Part shown: positions 10,691 to 21,593 of the stretch, piece by piece
How the letters are laid out: each line of letters begins with the position of its first letter
Numbering within the stretch: position 1 is the stretch's first letter
Source: Adiantum capillus-veneris
Taxonomy: Eukaryota > Streptophyta > Polypodiopsida > Polypodiales > Pteridaceae
DNA length: 64,000 nt
NCBI GenBank assembly: GCA_014529385.2
Contig: CM043944.1
Span: 87,836,884 to 87,900,883, forward strand
Reading direction: 5' to 3'
Made by a program: the position numbers and the translations under genes
The notes under the pieces: generated by a model
Told to the model about the DNA's origin: nothing
Seen by the model: the letters and a program-made list of their open reading frames with translations, nothing else
The model's database searches: none

Positions 10691-11180
10691 CTCATTGATG
10701 TAGACCTTAAGATGTTTTTCGCCAGACTTTGCTATAAGATTTTTTATTTTGGGGTAGCTAGTCGCCAAAGATATGCCCACTGAAGAACTTGATGGTAGGG
10801 GAGATTGAGGGCCAAGTAGGTTTGATTGACTAGATTTTATGTAGGAGGTCCGAGAGCTTCACACTTCCTCATTTAGTTTTCATCTAGATTTCAAAGACCT
10901 TATCCTACTCAACAAGATGTTGTCTCCTAGCAAAACCCTAGTACATATAAGATGTGTTGTGACATTGATACTTATTTGAAAAGTCTAGGTGCCACTACTT
11001 AAATCACTTCTTTCTATTATATAAGAAGTTGTAAGAGACGTTCCTTTTATCATTACATGTGATAGTGAAAAAAATGACCAAGGTCTAAATTATTTTTTTT
11101 ATTGAAAAATGATAAATTTAATTTTACGATTCTTACTCGCCAAATTCATAAACATTTCTCGCCAAAAACTTGAGTAATAT
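10690..11180. other. Non-integrase segment inside G1, rich in CGCCAA words
   Basis: Integrase similarity is absent between the core (ending about 11182) and the C-terminal fragment. The stretch is AT-rich and repeats CGCCAA/TTGGCG: a palindrome CGCCAATTTGGCG at about 10648-10660, then words near 10719, 10771, 11140 and 11160. It may be a small insertion or diverged element sequence. No inverted termini or target duplication could be fixed. Confidence 0.4.
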
Positions 11181-11181
11181 T

Positions 11182-11895
11182 TCAAGGTCGGTGTCCAAAA
11201 GAAATACATTGGTCACTGCTATACTCTTCAGCGATGAAAATCTTCCCATGTACTTTAAGTAGCAAGGGACTTTTAGGTCTTCCCTCTATGATCTCAAAAG
11301 GTGCTTTTCCCGTAGTAGTACGGACATTATTATTGTACACATACTCTACAAGGGGTAAGTACTTCTCCCATTGTGATTGTTGATCTACTTCTGTAACATA
11401 AGTCTTTAGTAGATCGAGTATCATAAGATTGGCTATCTCACTTTGGCGGTCTAATTGTGGGTGATAGGCCGAAGAGAAATTCAATCTTGTACTTATATTT
11501 TCAAAGAGACCTTTCCAAAAATTACTGGTCATTCTAGGATCTCTATCTGACACAATGCATGTTGGTAATCCATGGTGTTTGAAAATTTGATATATGAAGA
11601 TGGTTGCCATTTGGTGTGCCTTAATAGCCTTTTTGACAGGAATAAAGTGTGCTTGCTTGCTAAAGCTATCAGCTATTGTCCATATTCCCATATTCCCATG
11701 GATAGACTTGGGTAATCTAAAGATAAATTCCATGGATATACTCTCCCATGCTGAGTTAGGGATTGGCGATGGCTGGAGTAATCCAGGTTTCTTCCCTCTA
11801 TCATACTTAGTCTTTTGGCATACCACACATTTTAAAACATACTTTGTATGTCCATTTTCGTGGTAGGCCAATAGAAGTACGTCTCTACTCCTCAA
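11182..11895 (-). pseudogene. G1 integrase core
   Basis: Motifs in order: CVVCQKTKYDRGKKPGLLQP, SMEFIFRLPKS, CIVSDRDPRMTSNFW, YHPQLDRQSEIAN and then YNNNVRTTTGKAPFE. The first catalytic Asp (MDFI in relatives) is Glu here, at 11728-11730; the second Asp and the Glu are present. Integrase would insert the element's cDNA, but this copy has lost its first metal ligand. Confidence 0.85.
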
Positions 11896-12134
11896 AGAGT
11901 AGGTTGAAATCCTCTATGCCCTACATAGGGAAGAGCATGGGATTCATACATGACTTTCTCATGAATGGAGTGGGTAACACATAGCCTATTGCCATGGAGA
12001 AGATAACCATCCTGCAAGGTGAATGGTTCCTCTTTCTTCCCCAAAGCAAGGGAGGACATTACATCTTTAAATTCAGGGTCAATAGCATACTCATCTATCA
12101 TAGAAGATAGATCATTGTGAGTTGCTATAGACAC
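11892..12134 (-). pseudogene. G1 integrase zinc-binding (H2C2) region
   Basis: The frame DGYLLHGNRLCVTHSIHEKV leads into ESHALPYVGHRG, the HxxxH half of the H2C2 finger. The Cys half lies in the next frame (CVVCQ). A stop separates the two. Confidence 0.7.
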
Positions 12135-12139
12135 CGCAT

Positions 12140-12583
12140 TGACTTTTGGTCATCGTGAAAGTGCATTGGCCACTTGATTGTGCTTACCAGTAATGTGAGC
12201 AATATGAAAATAAAATTACGAAAGAAAATTTGCCCACCTCATTTGTTTGTCAGAAAGCTTGGTTTGCATCATGAAGTACTTGATACTTTGGTGGTCTATT
12301 CATAAAATGAATGGAGTCCGCAATAAATAGTACTTTTATGTGTCTAGGGCATGTACAACAGCTAAAAGCCCTTTCTCATAAATGCTCAAGACCTGCTCAT
12401 CCGTATTGAGCCTTCGGATCTCATATGCTATGGCATGCCCTTCTTGAAGCAAGATTGCTCCAAGGCAATCACCATAAGCACCCATTGGACGTCAAATGTC
12501 TTTGAGAGATCCGGAAGCATGAGGACTGGGTGAGAGGTAAGCTTCTCTTTGAGCTTGGTAAAAGATTTTTTTTCCTTAGCAGT
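12140..12583 (-). pseudogene. G1 RNase H, heavily decayed
   Basis: Minus-strand remnants of KSFTKLKEKLTSHPVL and QSIKYFMMQTKLSDKQMRW-like sequence are recognisable in mixed frames, with several stops. Position between RT and integrase supports the call. Confidence 0.6.
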
Positions 12584-13420
12584 CTATGAATACCTAACGT
12601 TCTTATCTATTAATTCATGTAATGATCCTACTATTTGAGGAAATTTTGCTATGAAGCGTCTATAGTATGCACACACACCAATAACGCTTCTTAGCTCATG
12701 TAGACTCCTTGGATTGGGCCATGATCTTATTACCCCTAACTTTGATGGATCCATATGAATACCATCTTGAGAGATAATATGGCCTAAGTATTGAATCTCT
12801 TGAAGGAAAATTTCTCTTTTCTTTTGGTTGAGAAAAAGCTTGTTCTCTCTCAATGCTTGAAAAATCACTTGGAGATGTTGCTTGTGTTCCTCCAAGTACT
12901 TGGAGTAGATGATGATATCATGAAATAACACTCCAGTGAACTTGCGGTAGGGTCTAAATATTTTCTCCATCAAACGATTGAATGTGGCTGGTGCATTGGT
13001 CAAGCCAAAAGGCATGACTAGATATTCATAAAGACCAAACGTTGTACAAAACGCGGTCTTTTGGATATCTTCATCCACTATCCTTATTTGATGATAGCCA
13101 CATTTTAGGTCAATCCTACTAAAGTAGGTAGAGCCTTGTAGCTTATCAAACAGATCTTCTACCCAAGGCACATGCATTTTTTTTTTATAGTGATATGGTT
13201 TAGTGCTCGATAGTCCACACACATACGTTGCGTACCATCTTTCTTTTGCACTAAAAGGATCGAAGAACAAAAGGGAGAGGAGCTAGGCCTCACCATCCCT
13301 TTGTCTACCAATTCTTGTACTTGCCTCATGATCTCCTCTTGTTGAGCTTGGGAAACTCGATAAGGAGGCTCGTTAGGCGGTGAGCTTCCTTGTAGGAGCT
13401 CAATTCTATGGTCATCATCC
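12584..13420 (-). pseudogene. G1 reverse transcriptase
   Basis: The upstream part (PPYRVSQAQQEEIMRQVQEL, DGTQRMCVDYRALN) shifts frame at a T-run near 13180. It continues through FSRIDLKCGYHQIRI, AFCTTFGLYEYLVMPFGLTN and LGHIISQDG. The catalytic FxDD box reads FHDI: the first Asp codon is His (12920-12922). That residue binds metal in all active reverse transcriptases, so this copy cannot polymerise even apart from the frameshift. Confidence 0.88.
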
Positions 13421-13422
13421 CC

Positions 13423-13725
13423 TCATTTTGGAGGTAAGTCCATAGGGATATCACCGATGAAAAAATCTTTGGGTCCATTTAGAAAAGTAGACAAGTTTAA
13501 CTCTTCTTGATTCCCACCATTTTTGTTTGATAAACCATTAGCGTCATTAGTGGATTCTTTGACAAAAATCATGTACACAAAAATCGAGCTTTTAATTGAC
13601 TTATCAAAATCTGGTGAATTTACAAGTGGTATAGTACGACTAGACTCATTAGCATCTATATACATGTTCTTTCCCCTGTAGGTGAAGTAGATTCTCCTTT
13701 TAGGAAGCTTCATGTTGGAAGACAT
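13423..13725 (-). pseudogene. G1 linker between protease and reverse transcriptase
   Basis: Frame with PKRRIYFTYRGKNMYIDAN and an acidic, Asn-rich tail, ending in GDIPMDLPPK. Its position fits the spacer joining protease to RT in this clade, and no other domain was recognised. Confidence 0.5.
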
Positions 13726-13745
13726 GCGATCAAACCATGGTGCCC

Positions 13746-13970
13746 CTAGATAGCATCCTCATGTTGGAGAGGAGAGATGAAAAAGTCTTCTTTGTTGACA
13801 TAGCTTTGGACATGAAGCCTCAACTTCCCAATCAAGGGAGTAACAGAGGCTTGCTGTTCCTTAAAATCCATGTCAGCCATTACAATATCTCCCATCTCAA
13901 AAGCTTGAATGCCCAACTTGGTGGCCAACTTCGTTGATATGAAGTTGTGAGTAGAGCCAGGGTCAAACAA
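13746..13970 (-). pseudogene. G1 aspartic protease
   Basis: FDPGSTHNFISTKLATKLGI carries the protease active-site motif in the variant form DPGST. The strand continues with MADMDFKEQQASVTPLIGKL. The enzyme would cut the Gag-Pol polyprotein. The frame is open only locally and is separated from gag by a stop or shift near 13980. Confidence 0.75.
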
Positions 13971-13990
13971 GATGAAGGCAGCATACTCCC

Positions 13991-14617
13991 TTACCTTTGT
14001 CCAAGCATAGGAGAGAGATGATCCTTTGCAATGAGAATTTTCTTTTGGAGCTTCGATGGTGGAAGTCCGGCGAAAGCCCTAGGAGTCTCATTGCGATCAT
14101 TTTTCTTGGGGCAAGAACGATAGCCATGTCCTTGCTCCCCACACTTAAAACACTTATGGTCCTTGCGAAAATCTTCAAGCTCTTCATGAGAGAGTTTGTT
14201 TTTACCTTTGTAAACTCCCTTCTCTTTGGACCTATTATTGTTGTAGGATGTGCCTTGGGAAGAGTTTTGGGAATTTGTTTTCTCCTTTGCATCATTTTTG
14301 TCTTTACTTTCCATGGGTTTGACATTTGGTCTAGCCCCTTGTTGGAAATTGATGTGGGAAGCAACCACTGTGTGGTGGATTACTTCGGTGATAGAACCAG
14401 GCCATTGGGAGTTGACATACTCGGCCGTTTCTTCAGGTAATACCACACAACATTGTTGCTTTTGCTCGGCAAAGTCTATCTTTTGGAAGACAGTAGCCTT
14501 GAGATGTAAATCCCAAAACTTGTCCACATATTTGTGAATAGACTCATGTGAGAGAATCTTAAAACTGCCATTTCGTAAGTACTTGTCCTTTGCATCGCTT
14601 GCAAGGAATTTCTTCAT
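13991..14617 (-). pseudogene. G1 gag, C-terminal half with CCHC knuckle
   Basis: Shows a gag helix region (INFQQGARPNVKPM before an Asn/Lys-rich linker) and CFKCGEQGHGYRSCPK, a perfect C-x2-C-x4-H-x4-C nucleocapsid knuckle at about 14095-14150. It is separated from the N-terminal gag part by stops around 14620-14785. Confidence 0.8.
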
Positions 14618-14785
14618 GATAGAAACTCATAGAGTTCTCCATGTCTTTGGGGCTTCACCGTTTCCACAAAGGCTATCCCACCATTGACAAGTCAATTTTT
14701 GGAAGTGCATAGCTACATGGCGTAGCTTGGAGGACTCCGTGAAGCCCTCATCTCCAAAGGCCGCATCAAATTGTTGGGATGAAAG

Positions 14786-15430
14786 CTAATACTTTGTTGG
14801 TGGCACCGAAGGTGCCATCATAGGTGAGAAAAGAGATACCCTTTCCTCCCACTTTGAACTTCTTGAGCTTTTGTGATGTTCACCATGCAGGGTATGATTT
14901 GCGATGTCCGCCCCTCTTGTATTCTCTAGGATAATAGACATAGCTCTCGTCGGGAAAGGAGGAAGGTGAAGAAGAAGGAGAAGAGGGTGACCTCTTTCTT
15001 GACCTTTTCTTCCTTTGTTTCCTCTCTTCCCTTTTGAGTGATGAGGAGAAGGACTATGTGTTGGCCCTTTCCTCATGGGAGGAGTTGGCGATTGTCTAGA
15101 CCGCCGTCTTTGTGGAGCCACATCTTCAGAGGAGCTTAGGAATTCATTACTTTCTTGTTCTTTGGATTCCTCATCTTGTATGGGAGAGAGTCTTCTTTTG
15201 GGGGTCTCATCAAGAGGCCTCCTAAGCTCTCTCTCCTCTTGGAGAGGAAGGAAAATCCCATAAGCACAAAGTTGTTGAGTAGCTTCGGCTTGCAAAGTAG
15301 GGTTGCCCATAGCTTGAGGCAACTTAGTAACAAGATAATTGATAAACATGGGGGCATCATCATTAGCATCTTCATGTACAAAATCAAAGTTATCAATGTT
15401 CATTCGACTCTCTTGGTTATTGTTAGCCAT
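14786..15430 (-). pseudogene. G1 gag, N-terminal part
   Basis: ATG at 15430 starts MANNNQESRMNIDNF, then acidic and Arg/Ser-rich sequence (RRRSRQSPTPPMRKGPTHSP). It lies 400 bp inside the 5' LTR, as expected for the gag start. The Arg/Ser tract is unusual for the capsid domain and may be a flexible N-terminal extension. Confidence 0.6.
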
Positions 15431-15830
15431 GCTAATTGTACTTATGTGTTTACTTAGTGTATTCTTTGGTAATTCAAAACCTTAGTTGCTACTCCTCTTA
15501 GCCTTTGAAAATAAGCACTTAAGTATCTACACCCATGGCTCGAATTGGTTAATTATACAGAGTAGTAGGGTGGGTCTAGCATAGCAAAATTGCAAAGGGA
15601 TAGCTCTTTTTGAACTTCTTATGGCTCAATAATGGTAAAGCTTTAGGCAAGTCTAGAAAGAACCCATTATTAAGACCAAAGCTCCCGGGGTGTGCACCAT
15701 ATCCCACATAGTGGGCTCAACGAAATTGATAATAGATCCTAGTCCCACTTACCCTAATATAATGAACAAAATCAACCATTAATAGGCTACTTAAGGACCT
15801 CTCTTCTTAAGCAAGAAAAGAGAAACCAAA

Positions 15831-15843
15831 TGCTTTGATACCA
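15831..15843 (-). other. G1 primer-binding site (initiator Met tRNA)
   Basis: The minus strand reads TGGTATCAAAGCA right next to the LTR boundary, one base from the TGGTATCAGAGC consensus. Confidence 0.8.
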
Positions 15844-15844
15844 A

Positions 15845-17258
15845 TGTAATGGAAATGGCCTATGAACTTTGAGAATAGCAGAATTAAGAGAATTAGAGTG
15901 AGCATTTTTGTGAGATTACTTTGAGAACATAGAGGGTAAAATTAATTGATGGTAGCAACATGAACATAGTACTTAATTAACTTGGCATGAACAATAATTT
16001 TGCAAGAGAGAGAGAGTATTAGAGAACATGACAATAGTTGAGGACCGGATTTACCTGGAGCCGATCCCCCCTCCAAAAGGAGTTTGTATTATAGATTCTC
16101 CCATCAAGAGAAACTTGATACAATACAATCTTTGTGTTCCTTGTGACCTTGGTGATGCTATGAAGATGGAAAGCTTCATGCATCACGAACATAACATAAA
16201 CTTTGCAAAAAGCATTAGCTATCCCCAGCCTCAACCCCAAGGCCTCAAAACCTTCAAAGGTGGAGAGAGCTAGCATGGACTGACGGTAGGGAAGAGGAAG
16301 AAGATTCATCCATAGGATAAATAAATAGTTCCTCACTTATCATCACTCTTTAATTAGCATAGCATAATAGCATAGTAATGAAGATGAAGAAGATGACAAG
16401 CTTAAGCATTGAAGCATGAGAGTGTTGGTGTAGGCTCTCCACTTCTGAACAAGCTTGGAGAAGGATGGAGCTCTTGCACTTTTCACTCCACACAATGAGA
16501 GAATGTGTGTGTGTGTGTGTGTTGGAGAGTATACTCCCTCTCATTCTTGGTCCACCTCTCTCTCTCTCTCTCTCTCTCTCATATTATTTAATTATTTCAT
16601 TTGGACATGTGTCCTCTTTTTCCTCTTTGAAAGAAAGAACTTTGAATTATTTATTTTTATGTATCTAAATTCTCATTGGACCCCTTTAAAACCTATCCAA
16701 TAGCATTCAAGAACATCATGAAGGCCACATGTGGATGATAATTTGAACATGTGTCTTTTATGCTTATTAAGTCATTTGGTTTGAATTGAATACTTCAAGC
16801 ACTTAGTTAATAAAGCATGGAAACATTGATGCCTCTTGAGATTTTATTTTTGAATTGAACACTTTAAGAACCTTAGTCATTTAAGCATGTGAGAAGCACC
16901 TCAAGCTTTTGGGCAAGGTTCCCACTAACACTTAGCAACCCGACAAGCACCTCATGCTTGGGTAGGATTCCCACCTCAAGGTCAGTCCTAGCTTGCCTAA
17001 GATCAAGTGACTTATTATCACTAACTTTTGGAGGTAGTTAATGAACGTAACCCTAAGGTCTTTAAGCTCCATTAGGAAGCATTTCTGTTTAGCAGACCGT
17101 CTCTCATTTGGACCCCTTTAACCTTGGCCCCGTGTTGAAACAGATCCATAAGCACATGTCTATATTCTAACCCTTGCTCTCATCTATTCTCGCATATTAA
17201 ATGACCAGTCTAATATGAGAAAATCATTTGAATTGGTTAGATATTAGATTTTATGACA
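15845..17258 (-). repeat. G1 5' LTR (complete)
   Basis: Starts TGTAATGG after the primer site and ends TTATGACA at 17258, so it is about 1.41 kb with TG/CA ends. It contains an AG run near 16005, (TG)n at 16504-16521 and (CT)n at 16557-16580. Only its outer 320 bp survives in the left LTR. Genes are not expected or seen here. Confidence 0.85.
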
Positions 17259-18034
17259 AGCTTTTTAGCGGTTGGACGGGTAGAGGGCATGTGATTGCCT
17301 TTCAACAAGATTTTCTTGTTAACCAACTTGTCATTACATCAACAAGTGAACACAACGATCATATTATTGAACTGTAATTTTCACTTTGGCATGCTTAGGA
17401 TACAACGTATTTACCTAAAAAGCTCTGTGACGGAGGCATCACCATACTGCAAATAAAGTATTGCCAAAGCGGTACGGAGAACTGATATTTTTGCACCAGT
17501 GTAAAGCGACATATGTGCAAGAGTTTGCATCATCTCGCCCTCTTTATCGTTGCTATCATAACGTCGATATGGACGGGATGACTAAGGTTGGTTTGTAGTA
17601 TTGCCTTGAATGTTGTCGCCTTCTATGTTTTTAATGATGGATCCATGTCAAAGAACGCGCCTAACATATGCTCTATCTCTACTTTTTGAAATGTGGAATC
17701 AAGTATTGGTTGGGTGGACTCAATCGATGGCTGTTCGTTGGAAATCTTTATCTCCAGGATAAAGTTGGAGCAATTTCTACTAGGAGAGGTTCATCTACTG
17801 CCTCCGGACCATGAGATCGATAACGCATGTCTTGTAGTTGCTCTATGGGAAAGAGACCGTTATTGTGTGTATACTGGTCATAGATTTTTTGTTTCCAAAA
17901 CATTTGATGCTTGCAATGCGCACAAGGATACACCATCCTATCGTCCATACTTTATCTAGCTACCAATGATGCAACAAATAAATAAATCACTCTTGTTCTA
18001 AGTACACAACACTAAATACATGACGATACATGAC
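17259..18034. other. Unassigned DNA right of G1
   Basis: The first five bases, AGCTT, would be the G1 target duplicate, but the left partner is lost. Short frames at 17693-17959 show no family signature. No gene is supported. Confidence 0.5.
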
Positions 18035-18480
18035 AACCTCACATTATATAGCCATGCTCGATCACCACACACCTGTGGGTTTTTGAACTACACAAGTCAT
18101 TTCTGAATACTTTTGCAGTTTTGAAGTCTGCTTGTAAATTTTTTACTATTTGTCGCTAGCTCTAGAAACCTCACATTCTCTAGCCATGCCCGATCTCTGC
18201 ACACCTCGGTCTAGAGGTGCATGGAGATCAGGACCACAAGGTAATAATCTTGTCTTTATTGGTCAATGACTATATAGTAGGATTTTTGAAGTCTATGTGC
18301 ACTATTGAAGTCTTATTGCGTTATTTTACTTCGTTTGCCGAAGTCTATTTGTGTTTTTGAATTACAGAAGTTACTTCTTAAGAAATTTGTATTTTTGTAG
18401 TCCGTTTGCGATTTTTCTACCATTTTCTACTAGCTCTAACAACCTCACATTCTCTAGCCATGCTCAATCTCCGCACACCT
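18035..18480. repeat. Diverged 135-bp repeat, three copies
   Basis: The block AACCTCACATTCTCTAGCCA followed by TGCTCGATCTCCGCACACCT recurs at about 18035, 18167 and 18441. The second and third copies are preceded by a shared AGTC(C/T)GTTTGCGATTTTTC-like and CTAGCTCTA tract. It is an old local duplication with no coding potential. Confidence 0.65.
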
Positions 18481-19365
18481 TGTTAGCGGGTTGCCCCGAC
18501 GGATGTTTGTAGCATAGCTCTTTGTACTAACATAATGTCAATATGAAAGTAAGTGACTTGGGATGGGGCACGGAAACTTAATGAGAGTGTCAATCTCACC
18601 AATCAAGTGAACTAAGAGGGCTACTCAATCTACAACAAAAGCAAATCAACCACTTCCTAGTCAGATAATCAGTATGCGTCCAATCTCACCACTCTAGATC
18701 ATCATGCCATTTTAGCATCCAAACAAATTCGGAATGCAACGAAACTTAAGGAGAGGTATCACAACACCTAAGGGCTCAATCCTACCAAGGTCTCTCACAC
18801 CATCTGGGAAGGTACATAAATCACGATCCATCACAAAAAATGTGCAGAAAACTGAAACAGAAATACTCCGAAAGGTCCTCCTTAAGCATAGAAACACTTA
18901 TCCATGGTCAAAACATCAAAAAACAACCATTTTAACCTTCAAATCAATGCATTTAGCTCACAAACAAAGCGTCGCAAACCACAACAGAATTGAAAATGAT
19001 TGCACTTAGATTGTAGAGCAAGAGACAAGGAACACAATGTGCTATTCGGAAATGAATTCTGATTACAAGTCCAAGAGAAAAGAGGATTACAATTTGTAGC
19101 AGTAAGAGGCTCCCACAGTGCAAGTTTTCAAATCTTCCAAACTAATGATATCTCTTTAGTCCAAACTAAGGGTTTTGACTTAAAAGTTAAGGGAGCTTTC
19201 CCACTGCCATCCGGCCTCTTACAAGGGTGTAGACTCAGAGAGGTAGAGAGGGTATTGTCTAATTACAACACAATTACAACTCATCATAGGCTGAATTACA
19301 TGGCTTTCTTTGAAAAATCGAGTGAGTGTTTATAGGGTTTGGTGTGCATACGCCTATATCCACCA
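18481..19365 (-). repeat. Candidate LTR, single copy
   Basis: Begins TGTTAG and ends CCACCA. On the minus strand a TATA box (CCCTATAAACA, near 19326-19337) lies just inside its start. A strong polypurine tract lies immediately outside. No second copy occurs in the window, so the call rests on these signals alone and both ends are tentative. Confidence 0.35.
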
Positions 19366-19385
19366 AACTACCCCCCTTCTTATTC
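19366..19385 (-). other. Candidate polypurine tract
   Basis: The minus strand reads AAGAAGGGGGGTAGTT immediately before TGGTGG. This composition and position would mark the 3' end of a minus-strand LTR element whose reading frames are the cluster at 19384-22496. Confidence 0.45.
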
Positions 19386-19880
19386 ATTGCACGGCCTCGT
19401 GTAAGCCGTCTCTGAGCGAGTCTAATGCCTTCTCTCGAGCGTTGTTGTAGTGAGGTTTCCGAACTTCTGAGCTCTTGATTCGATCTCTACTTTGGTGGCT
19501 AGCTCTCGGAATAGATTGTTGCTGAGGGTACTTTGATAGGAAATATGTCGGGCTAGTAGATCTTTTGTCATGGGATTGAATATGGAAGAGTCCACTTCCA
19601 AGAAGCCTGTCATGAACGCCTCTTTGAAGGTCTATATGTAATGACAAGGCATAAACATGGCTCTTACATATAATCCTACGATGACATTCCTTCTTGGGAT
19701 TTTGGTCTCTATATTCTAGCAAATGCCTCGCGTGCCTTCGACAAAGATTTGCCATGGATGCTCAACTGCTTCTATATCCTTGAAAGCTGTAATGCAAGTG
19801 ATGACCATCCTGGCAATCTTTACAAGCATTTGATAGGTGAGATCCAGGATCTCTTGATCATGTTGATTACCCCTTTTAGA
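19384..19880 (-). pseudogene. Unrecognised coding remnant, cluster end
   Basis: Reading on from the frame at 19895, mixed frames encode an apparently continuous protein end (FLEVDSSIFNPMTKDLLARH; ALDSLRDGLHEAVQ) with one or two shifts. No family was recognised. It terminates within a few bases of the candidate polypurine tract. Confidence 0.4.
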
Positions 19881-19894
19881 TTTTGAACCGTGTA

Positions 19895-20794
19895 CTATTC
19901 GGATGGTGGGTTGTTATTAAGAGGCTTTATGATTACCGGGTAGTTTAGCAATGCCAGTCTTTTGCTTTGCCAAATGTAAAAGTTGTTCCAGAATTGCCTT
20001 CTGTTGATGGGACAGTAAGTGGGATTGATCCTGAGATGCTCAGGAGCGTTCCTGTAATGGGTTTCATCTGTTGGCCTCTGATCAAACCATTTCTTTCGCC
20101 AGAGGGGTTGATTATCAATGACTGTATGAATCTGAAGTGCCGTGACACGAACCTCCTTGTAGTCCCCTTTGCTATTTGGTTCAAGTTCGGGGAGCATTTT
20201 TTGTTGCCATAATTTAACCTCTTGTTGCATCAGTGGCAGGGAAATCATCTCATGCCTGAGATTCTTCTCATCTGGAGTAATCATGAGGAGGGCAGCCGAT
20301 TCCAGCACCTTCAGTTCATACTGCATATAAGCTTTGTGCGAGGGCTCCTTTACTTCTGAGATCCAGCGTTGAATTTCATCCTTGGCCGACTCCGAAGTGG
20401 ATGTTGTGGCAGGATTTGCAGATCCCTGTGTTCCTTTTCCTGTGCTAGTAGTGGGAACCTCTGCTTGATGGGCCTCAAACGTGGAAGGTTCAAATCCTCC
20501 TTCCTGCTCAAATTCCACTGGGGCCTGCTGATACTTTGTCTGATTTGCTCTCAGAGTCGCTAAGTCCCCTCTTGCCCCAGCCAACTGCTTTTTTAAATCT
20601 TCGATTTCCTCGTCCTTGGCTTGTTGTATGGCCCTATGTCTTGCTGTCATGATCTGTCTGTCATATTTTTCTTGAGTCAGGGCTTCTTTCAAATCTTTGA
20701 TTTCTTGCTTTAAGGAGGCAGATCCTGCATTTGTCATTGAGGAGGAGGGGGTTTCTTGTATGACCAGAAGCTGAGTTAGAGATCTACTAACCAC
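19895..20794 (-). CDS. Unrecognised coiled-coil protein, about 300 codons
   Basis: Open frame on the minus strand with no ATG at its 5' end, so it probably continues from upstream. The first 90 residues are heptad-rich coiled coil (EIKDLKEALTQEKYDRQIM; EEIEDLKKQLAGARGDLATL). A Ser/Thr-rich linker follows, then a folded-looking part with WISEVKEPSHKAYMQYELKV and NRRQFWNNFYIWQSKRL. I do not recognise the family. The neighbourhood (polypurine tract and candidate LTR to the left) suggests an accessory or gag-like retroelement protein. Confidence 0.4.
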   Translation of the reverse strand: MVSRSLTQLLVIQETPSSSMTNAGSASLKQEIKDLKEALTQEKYDRQIMTARHRAIQQAKDEEIEDLKKQLAGARGDLATLRANQTKYQQAPVEFEQEGGFEPSTFEAHQAEVPTTSTGKGTQGSANPATTSTSESAKDEIQRWISEVKEPSHKAYMQYELKVLESAALLMITPDEKNLRHEMISLPLMQQEVKLWQQKMLPELEPNSKGDYKEVRVTALQIHTVIDNQPLWRKKWFDQRPTDETHYRNAPEHLRINPTYCPINRRQFWNNFYIWQSKRLALLNYPVIIKPLNNNPPSE

Positions 20795-21060
20795 AACATA
20801 CGAGCTTTGTAGCTTCTCACTTGTTCTCTTTCTTTGGTGAGCTCCTCCTTGAGGTGTTGCTGCTTGACTTGCAGTGCGGAGTTCGCCTCGTTAAACTGTT
20901 GCACCTCCTTGTAGTAGTAGGCTGCATTTTCTTTTTCTCTTTGCGACTCTGATTGTGCCTGGAGTTGTGCCTTCTCTAGTGTCTCTCTTTTTTGCTTTAG
21001 CTGCAAGGACTCTACTGCCGTCTTAGATGCTTCTTTCTTTGTATCTTCTAACTTCAACAC
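20776..21060 (-). CDS. Coiled-coil frame, part of the same cluster
   Basis: Ninety-odd residues of Gln/Glu/Lys-rich heptads (KRETLEKAQLQAQSESQREK; LQVKQQHLKEELTKEREQV). It overlaps the next frame by 19 bases, which suggests one long protein split by a frameshift. Confidence 0.4.
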   Translation of the reverse strand: MLKLEDTKKEASKTAVESLQLKQKRETLEKAQLQAQSESQREKENAAYYYKEVQQFNEANSALQVKQQHLKEELTKEREQVRSYKARMLWLVDL

Positions 21061-21105
21061 TCACAGATTTTAAAGAGCCCTTTGACATTGAAATTGTACC
21101 TTGAT

Positions 21106-21589
21106 CTACTCTAAGTGAGCATCAATGTCAAAGGACTTGACTATCTCTGCGCCCTCCTCCATTGTCGCTTGTGATTGAGGCGATCGTGGCCTCTCTTGGG
21201 TTTTTTGACCCTGATCTGATTGTTCAGCCTCATCAGTTTGCTGTCCTCTTTGTCTTTGATCTTGTAGAGTAGTGGAGGTTGTAGTGGGCTTCGTTTCTTG
21301 ATCTGCTTTTAGTTTTGTCTGGTTTTCCTCCGCTCCTTGCTCTGGCAAGCCTTTTTTCCAGTCTTTGGAGGTGTCCCAGTGTCCTTGGGAGTACCAAAGT
21401 ATTGACCTTGCTGGTCTTGTGTGTCTTGCTGCTCCTCCCCTTGCGAGTTACTTTCCTCTTTTTTGCTTTGATTAGTTTCGTAAGATGATTCGAGATCATT
21501 GATGCGTGGCTTCTTGGATTCTTCTTTTTCTCTTTGCTCCATCTTTCGCTTGAGTTCATTATGAATTTGTTGCCGCATGGTGCTGGCAA
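21106..21589 (-). pseudogene. Charged low-complexity segment of the cluster
   Basis: Three alternative frames here are all Gln/Lys/Glu/Ser-rich (QRQRGQQTDEAEQSDQGQ; REKEESKKPRINDLESSYE). It is likely the hydrophilic middle of the same protein with indels. No domain seen. Confidence 0.35.
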
Positions 21590-21593
21590 TCTC

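Larger units (their letters stand above)
4655..17258 (-). mobile_element. Ty3/gypsy element G1, minus strand, split by C1
   Basis: Order on the minus strand: right (5') LTR, initiator-Met primer site, gag, zinc knuckle, protease, reverse transcriptase, RNase H, integrase, polypurine tract and a truncated left (3') LTR. This gag-PR-RT-RH-INT order defines Ty3/gypsy. Copia element C1 interrupts the integrase C-terminus at 5237-10395. Without C1, the interior is about 5.7 kb. Every gene has stops or frameshifts, and key catalytic residues are changed in RT and integrase, so the element is dead. The two LTRs differ visibly, so it is old. Confidence 0.85.

Noticed and set aside
18712-19009. Overlapping frames on both strands
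   Set aside because: No motif, no codon bias, and they lie within a candidate LTR.
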